In this document: positions 53,066 to 62,862 of the stretch, in pieces
How the letters are laid out: every line of letters starts with the position of its first letter
Position numbering within the stretch: the first letter of the stretch is position 1
DNA from: Lachnoanaerobaculum saburreum DSM 3986
Lineage (GTDB): Bacteria > Bacillota > Clostridia > Lachnospirales > Lachnospiraceae
Length of the DNA stretch: 63,568 bases
NCBI RefSeq assembly: GCF_000185385.1
Contig: NZ_GL622296.1
Location: forward strand, 1,482,671-1,546,238
Direction of reading: 5' to 3'
Notes under the pieces: model-generated
Database searches by the model: none
Seen by the model: only the letters and a program-made list of their open reading frames with translations
Told to the model about the DNA's origin: nothing
Position numbers and translations under genes: made by a program

Positions 53066-54157
53066 CTATAAATTCTGTTTTAAACTTTCTTCACTTGGAG
53101 GATATCCGAACTTTGCCTTATATCTTTTGCTGAAGTAAAAGATATCTGAATAGCCGCATTCAGCCGCTATATCTATAATCTTTAAATTACTTCGTCTTAG
53201 AAGTTTTTGAGCCTCTTTGAGTCTGTAATCTGACAGAGTTTGTTTTATTGTATTGCCATATACCTTTTTAAATACGGTGTTTATATATGACGGATTTTTG
53301 CCAAGTTTTTTTGCAATTTCTGTTACGGTATAATCACAGTCACAGAAATTACATTCTATATCGTCAAGAATTTGCTTACCGATCAGTTGCTCCTTTGTAG
53401 ATACAATATTCAGGCTCATACAATCTATACCTGTTTCAATAAGTATATTTTCCAACTGCTCCAAATTTTTGATATCTTTTTTAAAAATATTACTGTGCAT
53501 ATATTGAGTCAAAGTCAGGTCTTTAAGAATATGATACTTTACATCAAGGCTGTTAAGTATTTCATAAATAAACTTATAAAGAGTGTAGGCATTATAATTT
53601 TCTATAATATCTTTTACATTTTCTTTTATAAAATTTATATAAGATTCTTTATCTGAATTTGACATATACTTTATTACAAGCGGGCGTATATCATGTATAT
53701 CCTTTGACTTTATAAATCTGTTTTCTTTTTTGAAAAATGCAGATAAAAGTAATATGCTTCTGTCTTTTGGAAGACTTTTTGATGCCTCTATGATATCTAT
53801 ACATTTGTCCAGACTCTCAAGTAACGCATCCTCACTTATAGGTTTTGTAAGATAATCAAAAACTCCATATCTCATTGCCTCCACTGCAAAGTTAAAATCA
53901 TTGTATCCGGATAAAAGTATAATCTTTATATTTAATTTGTTTTCAAATATATATTTTGATACTTCAAGACCGCTTATTGAAATCATTTTTATATCCATCA
54001 GTAATATATCAACATCTGAATTACAAAGGCATTTGATTATATCTTCACCGTCTTCACAGATAGAAACAATATCAATATTTTGCCTTTTTTCAGAAATTAT
54101 TTTTGATAATCTTGCACGTATGAAATACTCGTCATCTGCAATAATAAGTTTAATCAT
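53066..54157 (-). CDS. YesN-type response regulator (AraC output), second copy
   Basis: The 363-aa regulator has a receiver domain (acidic D8-D9-E10, phosphoacceptor D55 in LLMDIKMIS, lysine in LTKPISEDAL near 104), a middle region, and an AraC-type DNA-binding domain at the end (IAKKLGKNPSYINTVFKKVYG, IIDIAAECGYSDIFYFSKRY). It overlaps the kinase gene by 8 bases. The middle region has no recognisable motif. It likely regulates the sugar operon starting at 56018. Confidence 0.9.
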   Translation of the reverse strand: MIKLIIADDEYFIRARLSKIISEKRQNIDIVSICEDGEDIIKCLCNSDVDILLMDIKMISISGLEVSKYIFENKLNIKIILLSGYNDFNFAVEAMRYGVFDYLTKPISEDALLESLDKCIDIIEASKSLPKDRSILLLSAFFKKENRFIKSKDIHDIRPLVIKYMSNSDKESYINFIKENVKDIIENYNAYTLYKFIYEILNSLDVKYHILKDLTLTQYMHSNIFKKDIKNLEQLENILIETGIDCMSLNIVSTKEQLIGKQILDDIECNFCDCDYTVTEIAKKLGKNPSYINTVFKKVYGNTIKQTLSDYRLKEAQKLLRRSNLKIIDIAAECGYSDIFYFSKRYKAKFGYPPSEESLKQNL

Positions 54158-55850
54158 CCAATCTCCTTTTTATATTAAATGATACACTACAGCCACAATC
54201 TTTGTTTTTAAAATACAGTCTGTACTCATTGCCATAATATAAGTTCAAAATTCTGTTTATATGTTGTAGAGCGAAATGATGGTTATTGTCAGTTTTATCC
54301 TTCAATATTTTCCACAGTTTGTCCATATCTATACCAAAGCCGTTGTCAGATACATCAAATGCAATCATATTTTCACACAGTTCTACACTGATATCTATTT
54401 TACCTTTATATTTTAACCCTTTTATACCATGGTAGATGCTGTTTTCAACCAGTGGAAGCAGGATAAGCTTAGGGCATTTAAAATCTTTTACATCATCTGA
54501 ACACAAAATGTTGTATTCAAATTTATCATGATACCTTATAGCCATGATATCTAAATATGCCTTGCAGGTATTAAGCTCTTCTTTGATTGTAACAAAGCTT
54601 TTTCCAAGACTTAAGCTGCCGCGATAAAATCTTGAAAGATTCATTACAAGGTCCATCAAAGTTTTTTTCTCATCAAGACTTGCCAATGAATATATATTAT
54701 CAAGTGTATTGTATAAGAAATGCGGCTTTATTTGCTCGTTTACTTTATCTATTTCAAGTCTGTTTTTCTCCTTTTGAATATCAAGCAGTCTGTTTTTCAG
54801 CTCATTTTGTGATTTTATCATTATATTAAAATCATTTATAAGTTCTTTCATTTCGGCAGAATCCGCACTGTACGGAAACTCTTTCCAGTTTCCAAGACTG
54901 ACGAAATGTGTGTGTTCCACTAATGCGTAAATAGGCTTACTTAAATTCTTTGCAATACTCTTTGATAAAAATAATGCCAGCCCAAGTGAAAACAAAGTTG
55001 TGAGAAGGAAAGCAGGCACAATAGTAAGTGAAGGCTTAATAAAGTAAAACAGAGGTATAAAATGTACAAGTTTCCAAGAGCCTGACTTTAATGACATGGT
55101 ATTTATAAAACCATATCGTATAAACATATGCCCTGATTTACCTGACTTTAACATTTTTAATATAATATTGATAAGTCGGGTATTCTTATCAAGCTTATCA
55201 GACTTACTTATTATATTAAACTCGTCATCTAAAATTATATACAGGGAATTTTTAGTGTCAGATACACTATAAATATCGTATATGCTTTTTTCAGATAAAA
55301 TAATCTCTACATAACCGTACAGATCACCGCTTCTATAATTATATATAGGGTGAATATATGAAAATGTATCAATCAGGTTATCACTTGAACTGTCATATTT
55401 TTTTGTAACAAGCCATTTTCCTCCGGTTACCTTTACAGTTTTGAAATCACTTGGATATTGTTTTCTTTCAGAACTGACAATGATATTGTAATCTTTGTCA
55501 TAAATACTGATACCGAAAATATACGGAGCCGGATAAATAAGCTTATAAATTTCAAGACTCATATTTATCTTTTGTACTGAAAAATCATCAGCACTATTAT
55601 AGTAGGTATTAAGACTGTTCTGTATTACATCACTGTTTAACAAAAGTCTGGAATAATGTGTAGTGGATGTAAAGTAATGGTCAAGTCGATTCTCTATATG
55701 ACTTAACTGTATATCTGAAGCATCTATCCTTTCGTCTGTATAATAAAATATAAATACAATACCTGTAATAAAAAAAAGTATACTTACAGGAAGCAGTATC
55801 ATAAGTTTAAGCCCGTTAAACAATTGTAAATATATGCTCTTACTTTTCAA
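54150..55850 (-). CDS. YesM-type sensor histidine kinase, second copy
   Basis: The 566-aa kinase has a transmembrane segment at about 16-37, a large extracellular domain (38-270) with Cache-like features (FGISIYDKDYNIIVSS, LYGYVEIILS), a second transmembrane segment (about 274-296), a HAMP region, His_kinase with H377 in QIKPHFLYNTLDNIY, and the ATPase domain (VENSIYHGIKGL, DNGFGIDMDKL). The start is TTG at 55850 with AGGAG six bases upstream on the minus strand. It is divergent from the carbohydrate operon. Confidence 0.9.
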   Translation of the reverse strand: MKSKSIYLQLFNGLKLMILLPVSILFFITGIVFIFYYTDERIDASDIQLSHIENRLDHYFTSTTHYSRLLLNSDVIQNSLNTYYNSADDFSVQKINMSLEIYKLIYPAPYIFGISIYDKDYNIIVSSERKQYPSDFKTVKVTGGKWLVTKKYDSSSDNLIDTFSYIHPIYNYRSGDLYGYVEIILSEKSIYDIYSVSDTKNSLYIILDDEFNIISKSDKLDKNTRLINIILKMLKSGKSGHMFIRYGFINTMSLKSGSWKLVHFIPLFYFIKPSLTIVPAFLLTTLFSLGLALFLSKSIAKNLSKPIYALVEHTHFVSLGNWKEFPYSADSAEMKELINDFNIMIKSQNELKNRLLDIQKEKNRLEIDKVNEQIKPHFLYNTLDNIYSLASLDEKKTLMDLVMNLSRFYRGSLSLGKSFVTIKEELNTCKAYLDIMAIRYHDKFEYNILCSDDVKDFKCPKLILLPLVENSIYHGIKGLKYKGKIDISVELCENMIAFDVSDNGFGIDMDKLWKILKDKTDNNHHFALQHINRILNLYYGNEYRLYFKNKDCGCSVSFNIKRRLDD

Positions 55851-55901
55851 ATTAAACTCCTAAAAAAATATTATGCATATTGCTTAAAATCCATACAAAT
55901 A

Positions 55902-55930
55902 ATTATACATTGACGGATTGAAAATAACAA
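55902..55930 (-). promoter_or_regulatory. Predicted promoter for the second YesMN pair
   Basis: On the minus strand TTGTTA (55930-55925), 17 bases, TATAAT (55907-55902). Confidence 0.65.
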
Positions 55931-55972
55931 GAAATCTATAAAAATTCCATAGGAGTACATGAATTAAATTGT

Positions 55973-55978
55973 TATAAT
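55973..55978 (+). promoter_or_regulatory. Extended -10 for the carbohydrate operon
   Basis: TATAAT with TGT immediately upstream; the -35 position (55950-55955) has TAGGAG, far from consensus. This suits an activator-dependent promoter. 40 bases before the gene. Confidence 0.55.
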
Positions 55979-56017
55979 CAAAGCATAAATTTTGTATCGT
56001 GTTTTGAAGGAGGATTT

Positions 56018-57385
56018 ATGAAATTAAAGAAAATTGCGATGCTCGGTATGGCTTTGGCTTTATCAATCGGAGCGCTTGCAGCTTGCGGTTCGGGAAACAA
56101 GGCGGGAGGAGATACACAAAGCAGTGTAGACTCTTCTAAAGGAGTTAAAGGAGTTTCTGATTCAAATGAAAAAATAAAGATCAGATTGCTTACTCGTATG
56201 GCAGGAACTTCAGATATAGTAAAAATTTACAACAGTATCTTGGACGAGTTTAAGGCAAAGCATCCTGAAGTGGAGATTATTGATGATTCACAGGGTGATG
56301 AGAGTGCTTTTAACAATATTTTATCTACAGATATGGCATCCGGAAAGATGGCAAATATATACCGTGTGCAGGGTGTAGCCAATCTTCAAAAATATATTGA
56401 TAACGGATTTTTGCTTGATGTCAAGCCATATCTTGATGCCGACCCTGAGTGGGGTAAGAGTTTTGCACCGGGAGCATTGTCATACTACAGTGTACCGGGA
56501 AAAGAAGGAACATATGCAGTTCCGATGGAGTCGGGTCTTATAGGAGTTTATTATCATGAAAATATATTAAAAGATGCAGGAATAGATACATTCCCACAGA
56601 CATGGGATGATTTATTGGTTGCCATTGAGAAATTAAATGCAAAGGGTGTTACACCTATAGCTCTCGGAGAAAGCTCAAACTATATGGGAGGACATTTACA
56701 TGATCAAATCTTCTACAAATGGCTTGGAACAGAGGCTGCAAAGGAACTTGGAAACAGAAGTAAAAAGTGGACAGACCCTGATGTTGTACAGACACTTCAG
56801 TATATAAAGGACTTAATTGATGCAAAAGCATTTGATCCTAATGCGGTAGGTATGCAGGATGATATTGCAATGACAGCTTTCCAAAACGGTGAGGCTGCAA
56901 TGGTGGTTACAGGACCTTGGATGATAGGAAGATTCGTTGATCCTGAAAAGACACCGGTACATGATGATATCAAACTTGCCAAGTTCCCATATTTTAAGGA
57001 CAAGCCGGAATTTAAGAACAATGATATGCAGGTAATCAGCCCATATATGATCAATGGTAAGCTTGAAGGAAAAGAGCTTGAACTTACAATAGAGCTTGTA
57101 AAAATGCTGACAAGCAAGGAAGCTGCAAAGAGATATGCCGAAGAGGCTCAGTTTATTATGCCTATAGAGGGTGTTGATATTGATGAGAGCAAGGTTAGTC
57201 CTTTGTTTATCGAAAGCATGAAACTTGGTGCTACAAGTGAAGGTATCGGTGTGGATGTATTTGACTTTGATGAACTTACATCTATGCAGGACAGAACAAG
57301 AAACTCAATAATGAGCTTGTTTACAGGAGCAAGTGCAGAGGAAGCTGCAGCAGAGATTCAGGCTGAAATAGATAATGCAAAATAA
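56018..57385 (+). CDS. Carbohydrate ABC transporter binding lipoprotein
   Basis: The 455-aa protein has a lipoprotein signal (lipobox LAAC, C23) and a family 1 extracellular solute-binding fold of the MalE/UgpB type (VEIIDDSQGDESAFNNIL, YAVPMESGLIGVYYHENI, NGEAAMVVTGPWMIGRF). GAAGGAGGATT precedes the ATG. No ATPase gene is present in this cluster, so the importer probably uses a shared MsmK-like ATPase encoded elsewhere. The downstream fucosidase suggests a fucosylated oligosaccharide as ligand. Confidence 0.88.
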   Translation: MKLKKIAMLGMALALSIGALAACGSGNKAGGDTQSSVDSSKGVKGVSDSNEKIKIRLLTRMAGTSDIVKIYNSILDEFKAKHPEVEIIDDSQGDESAFNNILSTDMASGKMANIYRVQGVANLQKYIDNGFLLDVKPYLDADPEWGKSFAPGALSYYSVPGKEGTYAVPMESGLIGVYYHENILKDAGIDTFPQTWDDLLVAIEKLNAKGVTPIALGESSNYMGGHLHDQIFYKWLGTEAAKELGNRSKKWTDPDVVQTLQYIKDLIDAKAFDPNAVGMQDDIAMTAFQNGEAAMVVTGPWMIGRFVDPEKTPVHDDIKLAKFPYFKDKPEFKNNDMQVISPYMINGKLEGKELELTIELVKMLTSKEAAKRYAEEAQFIMPIEGVDIDESKVSPLFIESMKLGATSEGIGVDVFDFDELTSMQDRTRNSIMSLFTGASAEEAAAEIQAEIDNAK

Positions 57386-57427
57386 GAATAGCTTAGAATA
57401 TGATTAAACTAAGCTTGTAGAGTTATT

Positions 57428-57460
57428 AGGGCTGTTTGTTATTTCAAACAGCCCTGTTTT
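57428..57460 (+). terminator. Intercistronic hairpin after the binding protein gene
   Basis: AGGGCTGTTTG (57428-57438) and CAAACAGCCCT (57445-57455) pair perfectly with a 6-base loop, followed by G and four T. The next gene's RBS is 13 bases on. It is likely a partial terminator giving more binding protein than permease. Confidence 0.8.
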
Positions 57461-57482
57461 AATAAAGATTGAGGAGGTAAAA

Positions 57483-58373
57483 ATGATAAAGCTAAAAACT
57501 GCCAAAGCAAAATTTACTATTTTTTTATTTATCCTGCCGGCATTACTTTTATATACAATTTTTCAACTTATACCAATTATAGGGGGTATTTATTTTTCCT
57601 TTGTGGAATGGGACGGTTTGGCAGGTACCAAGCTGACATTTGTAGGTTTTGAAAACTATGTGAGCGCATTTCATAATAAGCAGTTTATACTCTCGCTTTC
57701 AAATATGGCAAGAATGGTTATATTCAGTGTGCTTTTTCATACACCTATAGCACTTCTTCTGGCTGTGGCTGTGAATGCAAAGCTTAAGGGTTACAGATTA
57801 TTTAAAACTATATTTTTTGTGCCGACAGTATTTCCTATGACCGCCATAGGTCTTATGTGGTATTTTGTATTTATGCCTACAGGTGCTCTAAATACATTGC
57901 TTAAAAATATCGGATTAAAGCAGTTTGCTATTCCCTGGCTTGTAAATAAAGCCACGGCTATGAATACCATAGTGGGTGTAAATGTATGGGCAGGTATAGG
58001 CTATTATATGGTAATTATACTTGCGGGACTTACAGTAATTCCGAAAGATTTGTATGAGGCGGCATCTATTGACGGTGCAAATCCGGTACAGATGTTTTTT
58101 AATGTTACAATACCTATGTTAAAGCCGACCTTAATAATGTGTATAGTTATGGATATTATAGGAAGCGTGAAGGTGTTTGACCTTGTATATGCTATGACAA
58201 GCGGCGGTCCTAACGGACTTACAAATCTTCCTACAACACTTATGATAAGTGAGGCATTTAAATACAGCCACTACGGAGTAGGTTCCGCTATCGGTATTAT
58301 TATAATGCTTATCTGCCTTGTAGGAACTGTAGGAAGCAATAAATTATTAAATAAGGGAAGGAGAGCGGAATAA
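57483..58373 (+). CDS. Carbohydrate ABC transporter permease 1 (MsmF/UgpA type)
   Basis: The 296-aa permease has about six transmembrane segments and the EAA loop DLYEAASIDGANPVQMFFNV near 188-207, which contacts the ATPase. GAGGAGGTAAAA precedes the ATG. It is followed after one base by the second permease. Confidence 0.9.
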   Translation: MIKLKTAKAKFTIFLFILPALLLYTIFQLIPIIGGIYFSFVEWDGLAGTKLTFVGFENYVSAFHNKQFILSLSNMARMVIFSVLFHTPIALLLAVAVNAKLKGYRLFKTIFFVPTVFPMTAIGLMWYFVFMPTGALNTLLKNIGLKQFAIPWLVNKATAMNTIVGVNVWAGIGYYMVIILAGLTVIPKDLYEAASIDGANPVQMFFNVTIPMLKPTLIMCIVMDIIGSVKVFDLVYAMTSGGPNGLTNLPTTLMISEAFKYSHYGVGSAIGIIIMLICLVGTVGSNKLLNKGRRAE

Positions 58374-58374
58374 T

Positions 58375-59202
58375 ATGAAAAAAAATATAAGTATGAAGGT
58401 GGTGGCATATACCTTCCTTATTGTTATGGCGATTATTTTTATAATGCCTATGTTATTTACCATTATTTCCTCCTTAAAAACAAAATTGGATATTTTTTCC
58501 GATCCTTTTGCACTTCCAAAGAATCCACAGTGGAAGAATTATGTGATTGCATGGAAAGATGCAAATATGAGTGCCTATTTTATAAACTCGGTAATACAGT
58601 CAGGCTCTACAGTCATTTTAACAAGTCTTATTTCAACCATGGCGGCATATGCACTTGCAAGATTTGATTTTAAATTAAATAAAGTACTTGTAATTGTATT
58701 TATGCTTGGTATGATGGTACCTATGCATACAATCTTGGTTCCGGTATCTTATATTATAGGACTCTTTAATTTAAAGAATAATATTTTTGCCTTGGTACTT
58801 GTTTATGTGGCATTTAATCTGCCCTTCAGTATTATGGTAATGATAACCTTTATGAAGGGAGTCAACCGTTCGCTTGAGGAGGCGGCTATTATAGACGGTG
58901 CAAGTTATTTTCAGATTTATTCAAAAATAATGATACCTCTTACATTGCCGGCTATATCCACCATATCAATATTTAATTTTATGGGTGCATGGAATAATAT
59001 TCTTTTCCCACTACTGTTTATAAATGATAAGAGATTGCGACCGATATCTTTGGGACTTTTAAATTTCAGCGGAGAAAGAGGTTCGGAGTACGGACTTATG
59101 ATGGCAGGTATTGTAATAACTGTAGCGGTGCCTCTGGCTATATATCTTTTGTTCCAGGAAAAGGTGGAGAGCGGTCTTGCAGCCGGAGCGGTAAAGGAGT
59201 AA
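58375..59202 (+). CDS. Carbohydrate ABC transporter permease 2 (MsmG/UgpE type)
   Basis: The 275-aa permease has about six transmembrane segments and the EAA loop SLEEAAIIDGASYFQIYSKI near 163-182. GGAAGGAGAG in the end of the previous gene serves as RBS. It forms a heterodimer with permease 1. Confidence 0.9.
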   Translation: MKKNISMKVVAYTFLIVMAIIFIMPMLFTIISSLKTKLDIFSDPFALPKNPQWKNYVIAWKDANMSAYFINSVIQSGSTVILTSLISTMAAYALARFDFKLNKVLVIVFMLGMMVPMHTILVPVSYIIGLFNLKNNIFALVLVYVAFNLPFSIMVMITFMKGVNRSLEEAAIIDGASYFQIYSKIMIPLTLPAISTISIFNFMGAWNNILFPLLFINDKRLRPISLGLLNFSGERGSEYGLMMAGIVITVAVPLAIYLLFQEKVESGLAAGAVKE

Positions 59203-59204
59203 AT

Positions 59205-61550
59205 ATGTGCGAATATTTTATTGAAATGGAAGACAGACTTAAAAATCATCCTTTTGCAGATTCAATAAAGAAATTTATTTTGAGCTTTGAAGATGAAGAG
59301 CTTAAAAAATATCTTTCATTTTTATATTTACATATGCCATATGCCGATATAGCAAATGTAGATAAGGAAATTATTTTAGATTATGCAAGAGCAGGTGTAA
59401 ACTTAAGAAATACAAGATGCAAAGAGCTTGATGAAGATATATTTTTAAACTATGTATTATTCCACAGAATCGGAAGTGAAAAGATAGTTGCAAACAGAAC
59501 ATATTTTTATGAGCTTGTAAAGGACTTGCTTGGTGATTCGGAAAAAGAAAATGTTATAAAATTAAATTATTTTTGCGGTAAGAATGTTACCTATAGAACA
59601 ACCGATATCAGAACACTTGATCCTATAACAGTATATAATTCAAGTTTTGGAAGATGTGGTGAGGAATCGATTTTTGGAGTATCTGTATTCAGAGCCGCAG
59701 GTATACCCGCAAGACAGATTTATGTACCGCTTTGGGCTCATTGTGATGACAATCACGCCTGGGTAGAGGTTTATGTGGATAATGACTGGCATTATCTTGG
59801 AGCCTGTGAACCTGAGGAAATACTTGATAAGGGATGGTTTGATGATGCATCAGCCAGAGCTATGATTGTCAAAAATATTTTATATGGAAATATTAAAAAA
59901 GAAGCCAAGGACTATCTGGGCTTTAATGCAGGGCTTTATGAAATAAATCAGACGAAAAGATATGCGGATACAAAGCATATAAAGATATATTTATATGACA
60001 GGGATAAAATTCTTTCAAATATTGATTTTAATATCTGTCTTATGAATTTTGCCTTGTTTTCGCCTATTATAAAGGCAAAAACAGATATGGAAGGGGCCTA
60101 TGAGACGGATATAGGCATCGGAAATGTATTTTTAAGCCTGTATAGAGAAAAAAATTATATTATACCCTTGGATTTAAAGGATAATGATGTTTTTTATGTG
60201 GATATAAGGGATTTTGAACCTGAATATAATAAGTATAAAGAATTTTTTATAAATGTGCCGCAGGCAAGTAACAGAAACAGAAAAAAAGCTCCTGTAAAAA
60301 AAGACAGCGGATATAAAATAAAAGATTTCCCAAATGAAGAGGTAAGAGTGCAGGCTATGGCTGAGGGTTTGAGTTCACTTTGGGAGATATTATCTGAAAA
60401 GGATAAGAGAGATATAAGTATTGATGTATTAAGAGATTGCCGGAAGGCGGAAAATATACATTGTGTAAATGATGATATTTATTTGAACTATATTCAAAAT
60501 CCCAGAGTATATTTTGAACATTTGGAGGTTTGCAGAGATTTATTTAAGTCAAAGTTTTTGGATGTAAATGAAATACTTGATTTTGTAAAGGATATCAGAC
60601 TGACAAGAGAAAAGCCTGTTACAGGCTCAACAGGAGTATATTATACAAAGATTTCCAATGCTCTTTCTGTAAAGATATTTGTTGTAAATGTGTTAAGAGC
60701 TATGGGCATTGCTTCCAAGCTTGTAAATGCGGATGTGTATTTATATGATGGAAAAGGATTTAGAATTTTTACAGAGCTTTCAAAGATACTGGACGGCTTA
60801 AAATATATTGACAGCTGCTGTATCAGGGAAGAAACTGATACAAAGGGTATGGCAAATTTATGTATCAAGGGAGATCTTAGCGGTTTTGGCGAATCTTTTT
60901 CCATATCAAAATTTGATATTTTTGAAAATAATCTTATTTCTCTGGATAAGAGCAGTATTAAAGAAAGCATGGAACTTCCTGAGGGAGAATATGTTTTGGC
61001 GACTCAAAACAGGCTTCCAAACGGAAATATATGTGCTAAGTATAATATTTTAAATTTAAAGGCTGATTCAAAACTTGAGGTAGAGTTAGAGTATATGCAT
61101 GCAGATATAAAGGATATGCTCTCAAACTATACATTGCCGAAGGATTTGCAGGAAAAGCTCGGTATCTTGGAAAACAGTGAGGATATAAGTCTTACTATAT
61201 GGCTAAAGGAGGAAGAGGAGCCTTCTCAGCATATTGCAAATGATCTTATCTTAAAGGATGAATTATTAAAAGATATTAAGCTTAATCTTTTATTTACAAA
61301 TGAATTTGAGAGAAAAGACAGCGCAATAAATGAACTTTTGGAAAAAAGTAAAAGTAATGATATATATACAAATCTTGGAGAGATTTTACAGGAGGCTTTT
61401 GGAAGAAGTACTTTTGTAAATCATGAGACATTGCCCATAGTTGCACTGTGTAAGGGTGTAAAGGCGGTATATGCTTTTAGCGGATATCAGGTCGGAAGCG
61501 GCAATATTATAGAGAAGATAATCAATATATTAAGGAGCGGTAATGAATAA
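59205..61550 (+). CDS. Large cytoplasmic transglutaminase-like protein
   Basis: The 781-aa protein has no signal peptide. The transglutaminase/cysteine-protease-like core lies at about 130-210: the catalytic Cys C151 in FGRCGEESIFGVSV, His H184 in DDNHAWVEVYV and an acidic third position in LGACEPEEIL (E202 or nearby). A possible carboxypeptidase-like beta domain follows (about 250-335), then a second half (360-781) with a mostly helical region KVSNALSVKIF-like and no clear motif. It is in a sugar uptake and fucosidase operon, which suggests action on an amide-linked glycoconjugate, such as asparagine-linked glycans. That substrate is a guess. Start ATG 59205 is 2 bases after the permease stop. 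Confidence 0.75.
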   Translation: MCEYFIEMEDRLKNHPFADSIKKFILSFEDEELKKYLSFLYLHMPYADIANVDKEIILDYARAGVNLRNTRCKELDEDIFLNYVLFHRIGSEKIVANRTYFYELVKDLLGDSEKENVIKLNYFCGKNVTYRTTDIRTLDPITVYNSSFGRCGEESIFGVSVFRAAGIPARQIYVPLWAHCDDNHAWVEVYVDNDWHYLGACEPEEILDKGWFDDASARAMIVKNILYGNIKKEAKDYLGFNAGLYEINQTKRYADTKHIKIYLYDRDKILSNIDFNICLMNFALFSPIIKAKTDMEGAYETDIGIGNVFLSLYREKNYIIPLDLKDNDVFYVDIRDFEPEYNKYKEFFINVPQASNRNRKKAPVKKDSGYKIKDFPNEEVRVQAMAEGLSSLWEILSEKDKRDISIDVLRDCRKAENIHCVNDDIYLNYIQNPRVYFEHLEVCRDLFKSKFLDVNEILDFVKDIRLTREKPVTGSTGVYYTKISNALSVKIFVVNVLRAMGIASKLVNADVYLYDGKGFRIFTELSKILDGLKYIDSCCIREETDTKGMANLCIKGDLSGFGESFSISKFDIFENNLISLDKSSIKESMELPEGEYVLATQNRLPNGNICAKYNILNLKADSKLEVELEYMHADIKDMLSNYTLPKDLQEKLGILENSEDISLTIWLKEEEEPSQHIANDLILKDELLKDIKLNLLFTNEFERKDSAINELLEKSKSNDIYTNLGEILQEAFGRSTFVNHETLPIVALCKGVKAVYAFSGYQVGSGNIIEKIINILRSGNE

Positions 61551-62853
61551 ACTTATAGAAGAAAGAACAAGAAGAACCGAGTGGTACAGGGATGCCAGAT
61601 TCGGAATGTTTATACATTGGGGGCTGTATGCCATACCGGCAAGAGGTGAGTGGGTGCGTTCCAGAGAGAGGATAAAAAAGGAAGATTATGACTATCTGAC
61701 AGATGAGTTTTCCTGTGAGGATTATAATCCGAAGGAATGGGCAAGACTTGCAAAAAAAGCAGGTATGAAATATGCGGTGCTTACAGCAAAACATCATGAC
61801 GGCTTTTGTCTGTATGACAGTAAGGTAAGTGATTTTAATTCTATGAATGCAGCATGTCACAGGGATCTTGTAAAAGAATTTTTGAAGGCATTCAGAGCGG
61901 AGGGAATCAAGGTGGGATTATATTTCTCACTTATTGACTGGAGACATGAGGATTATCCGCATTATGGTGATATGCATCATCCTATGAGAGATAATGAGGA
62001 GTGGAAGGATTATAATCATAATTTTGACAATTATCTTGAGTTTATGCATGCACAGGTTAAGGAACTGGTAACAGGCTATGGAAAGCTTGACCTTATGTGG
62101 TTTGATTTTTCATACGGTCCTATGAACTGTGACAAGTGGAAGGCTAAGGAACTTATGGAAATGGTCAGAAAATACCAGCCGGATATTATAACAGACAACA
62201 GACTTGAGGGAAGTGCCGAGTATGCAGGTACCATTAAAACCTTAAATCCAAGCATCTATGCCGGTGATTTTGCTTCACCGGAACAGATGATTCCGCCTGA
62301 GGGTATAGTGGATGAGGCAGGAAATTCCATACCATGGGAAGCCTGTATAACAATGAATAATAACTGGGGATATCATGCCCATGATAAGCATTATAAATCG
62401 GATAAGCTTATTATAAGAATGCTTGTAGAATGTGTAAGTAAAAACGGTAATCTTATTTTGAATGTCGGACCTAAGGCAAATGGTGAAATTCCAAAGGAAT
62501 CTGTAGAAATACTTGAAAAAGTAGGAGATTGGATGAAGGAAAACTCAAAGAGTATTTACGGATGCGGGATTTCGGAATATAATAAACCTGAGTGGGGAAG
62601 ATTTACCCAAAACGGAAAGCTTTTATATGCTCATGTGTTTGAGGAGCAGGCAGGTGCAATAGCTTTGGGTGATATGGTCGGCAAGATAAAGAAGATGCGT
62701 CTTTTAAAAGATGGAAGTGAAGTATTGCAAAGTAATTATTGGAATTTAAAGGAATATGAAAAAAATACCTTCTTTTTCTTTGATGCGTCTGCAAGTGATT
62801 GTTATCCGCTGCCGGATGATAGAGATTCTGTGGTGGAGATAGAATTAGAATAA
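61543..62853 (+). CDS. Alpha-L-fucosidase (GH29)
   Basis: The 436-aa glycoside hydrolase removes terminal alpha-linked fucose. Motifs: FGMFIHWGLYAIPARGEW (20-37), TAKHHDGFCLYDSK (81-94), GLYFSLIDWRHEDYP (125-139) and the nucleophile D188 in LDLMWFDFSYGP. A small C-terminal beta domain (about 345-436) completes it. The absence of a signal peptide means it acts inside the cell on imported sugars. It overlaps the transglutaminase-like gene by 8 bases. GAGCGG provides the RBS. Confidence 0.93.
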   Translation: MNKLIEERTRRTEWYRDARFGMFIHWGLYAIPARGEWVRSRERIKKEDYDYLTDEFSCEDYNPKEWARLAKKAGMKYAVLTAKHHDGFCLYDSKVSDFNSMNAACHRDLVKEFLKAFRAEGIKVGLYFSLIDWRHEDYPHYGDMHHPMRDNEEWKDYNHNFDNYLEFMHAQVKELVTGYGKLDLMWFDFSYGPMNCDKWKAKELMEMVRKYQPDIITDNRLEGSAEYAGTIKTLNPSIYAGDFASPEQMIPPEGIVDEAGNSIPWEACITMNNNWGYHAHDKHYKSDKLIIRMLVECVSKNGNLILNVGPKANGEIPKESVEILEKVGDWMKENSKSIYGCGISEYNKPEWGRFTQNGKLLYAHVFEEQAGAIALGDMVGKIKKMRLLKDGSEVLQSNYWNLKEYEKNTFFFFDASASDCYPLPDDRDSVVEIELE

Positions 62854-62862
62854 GGAGAGAAC

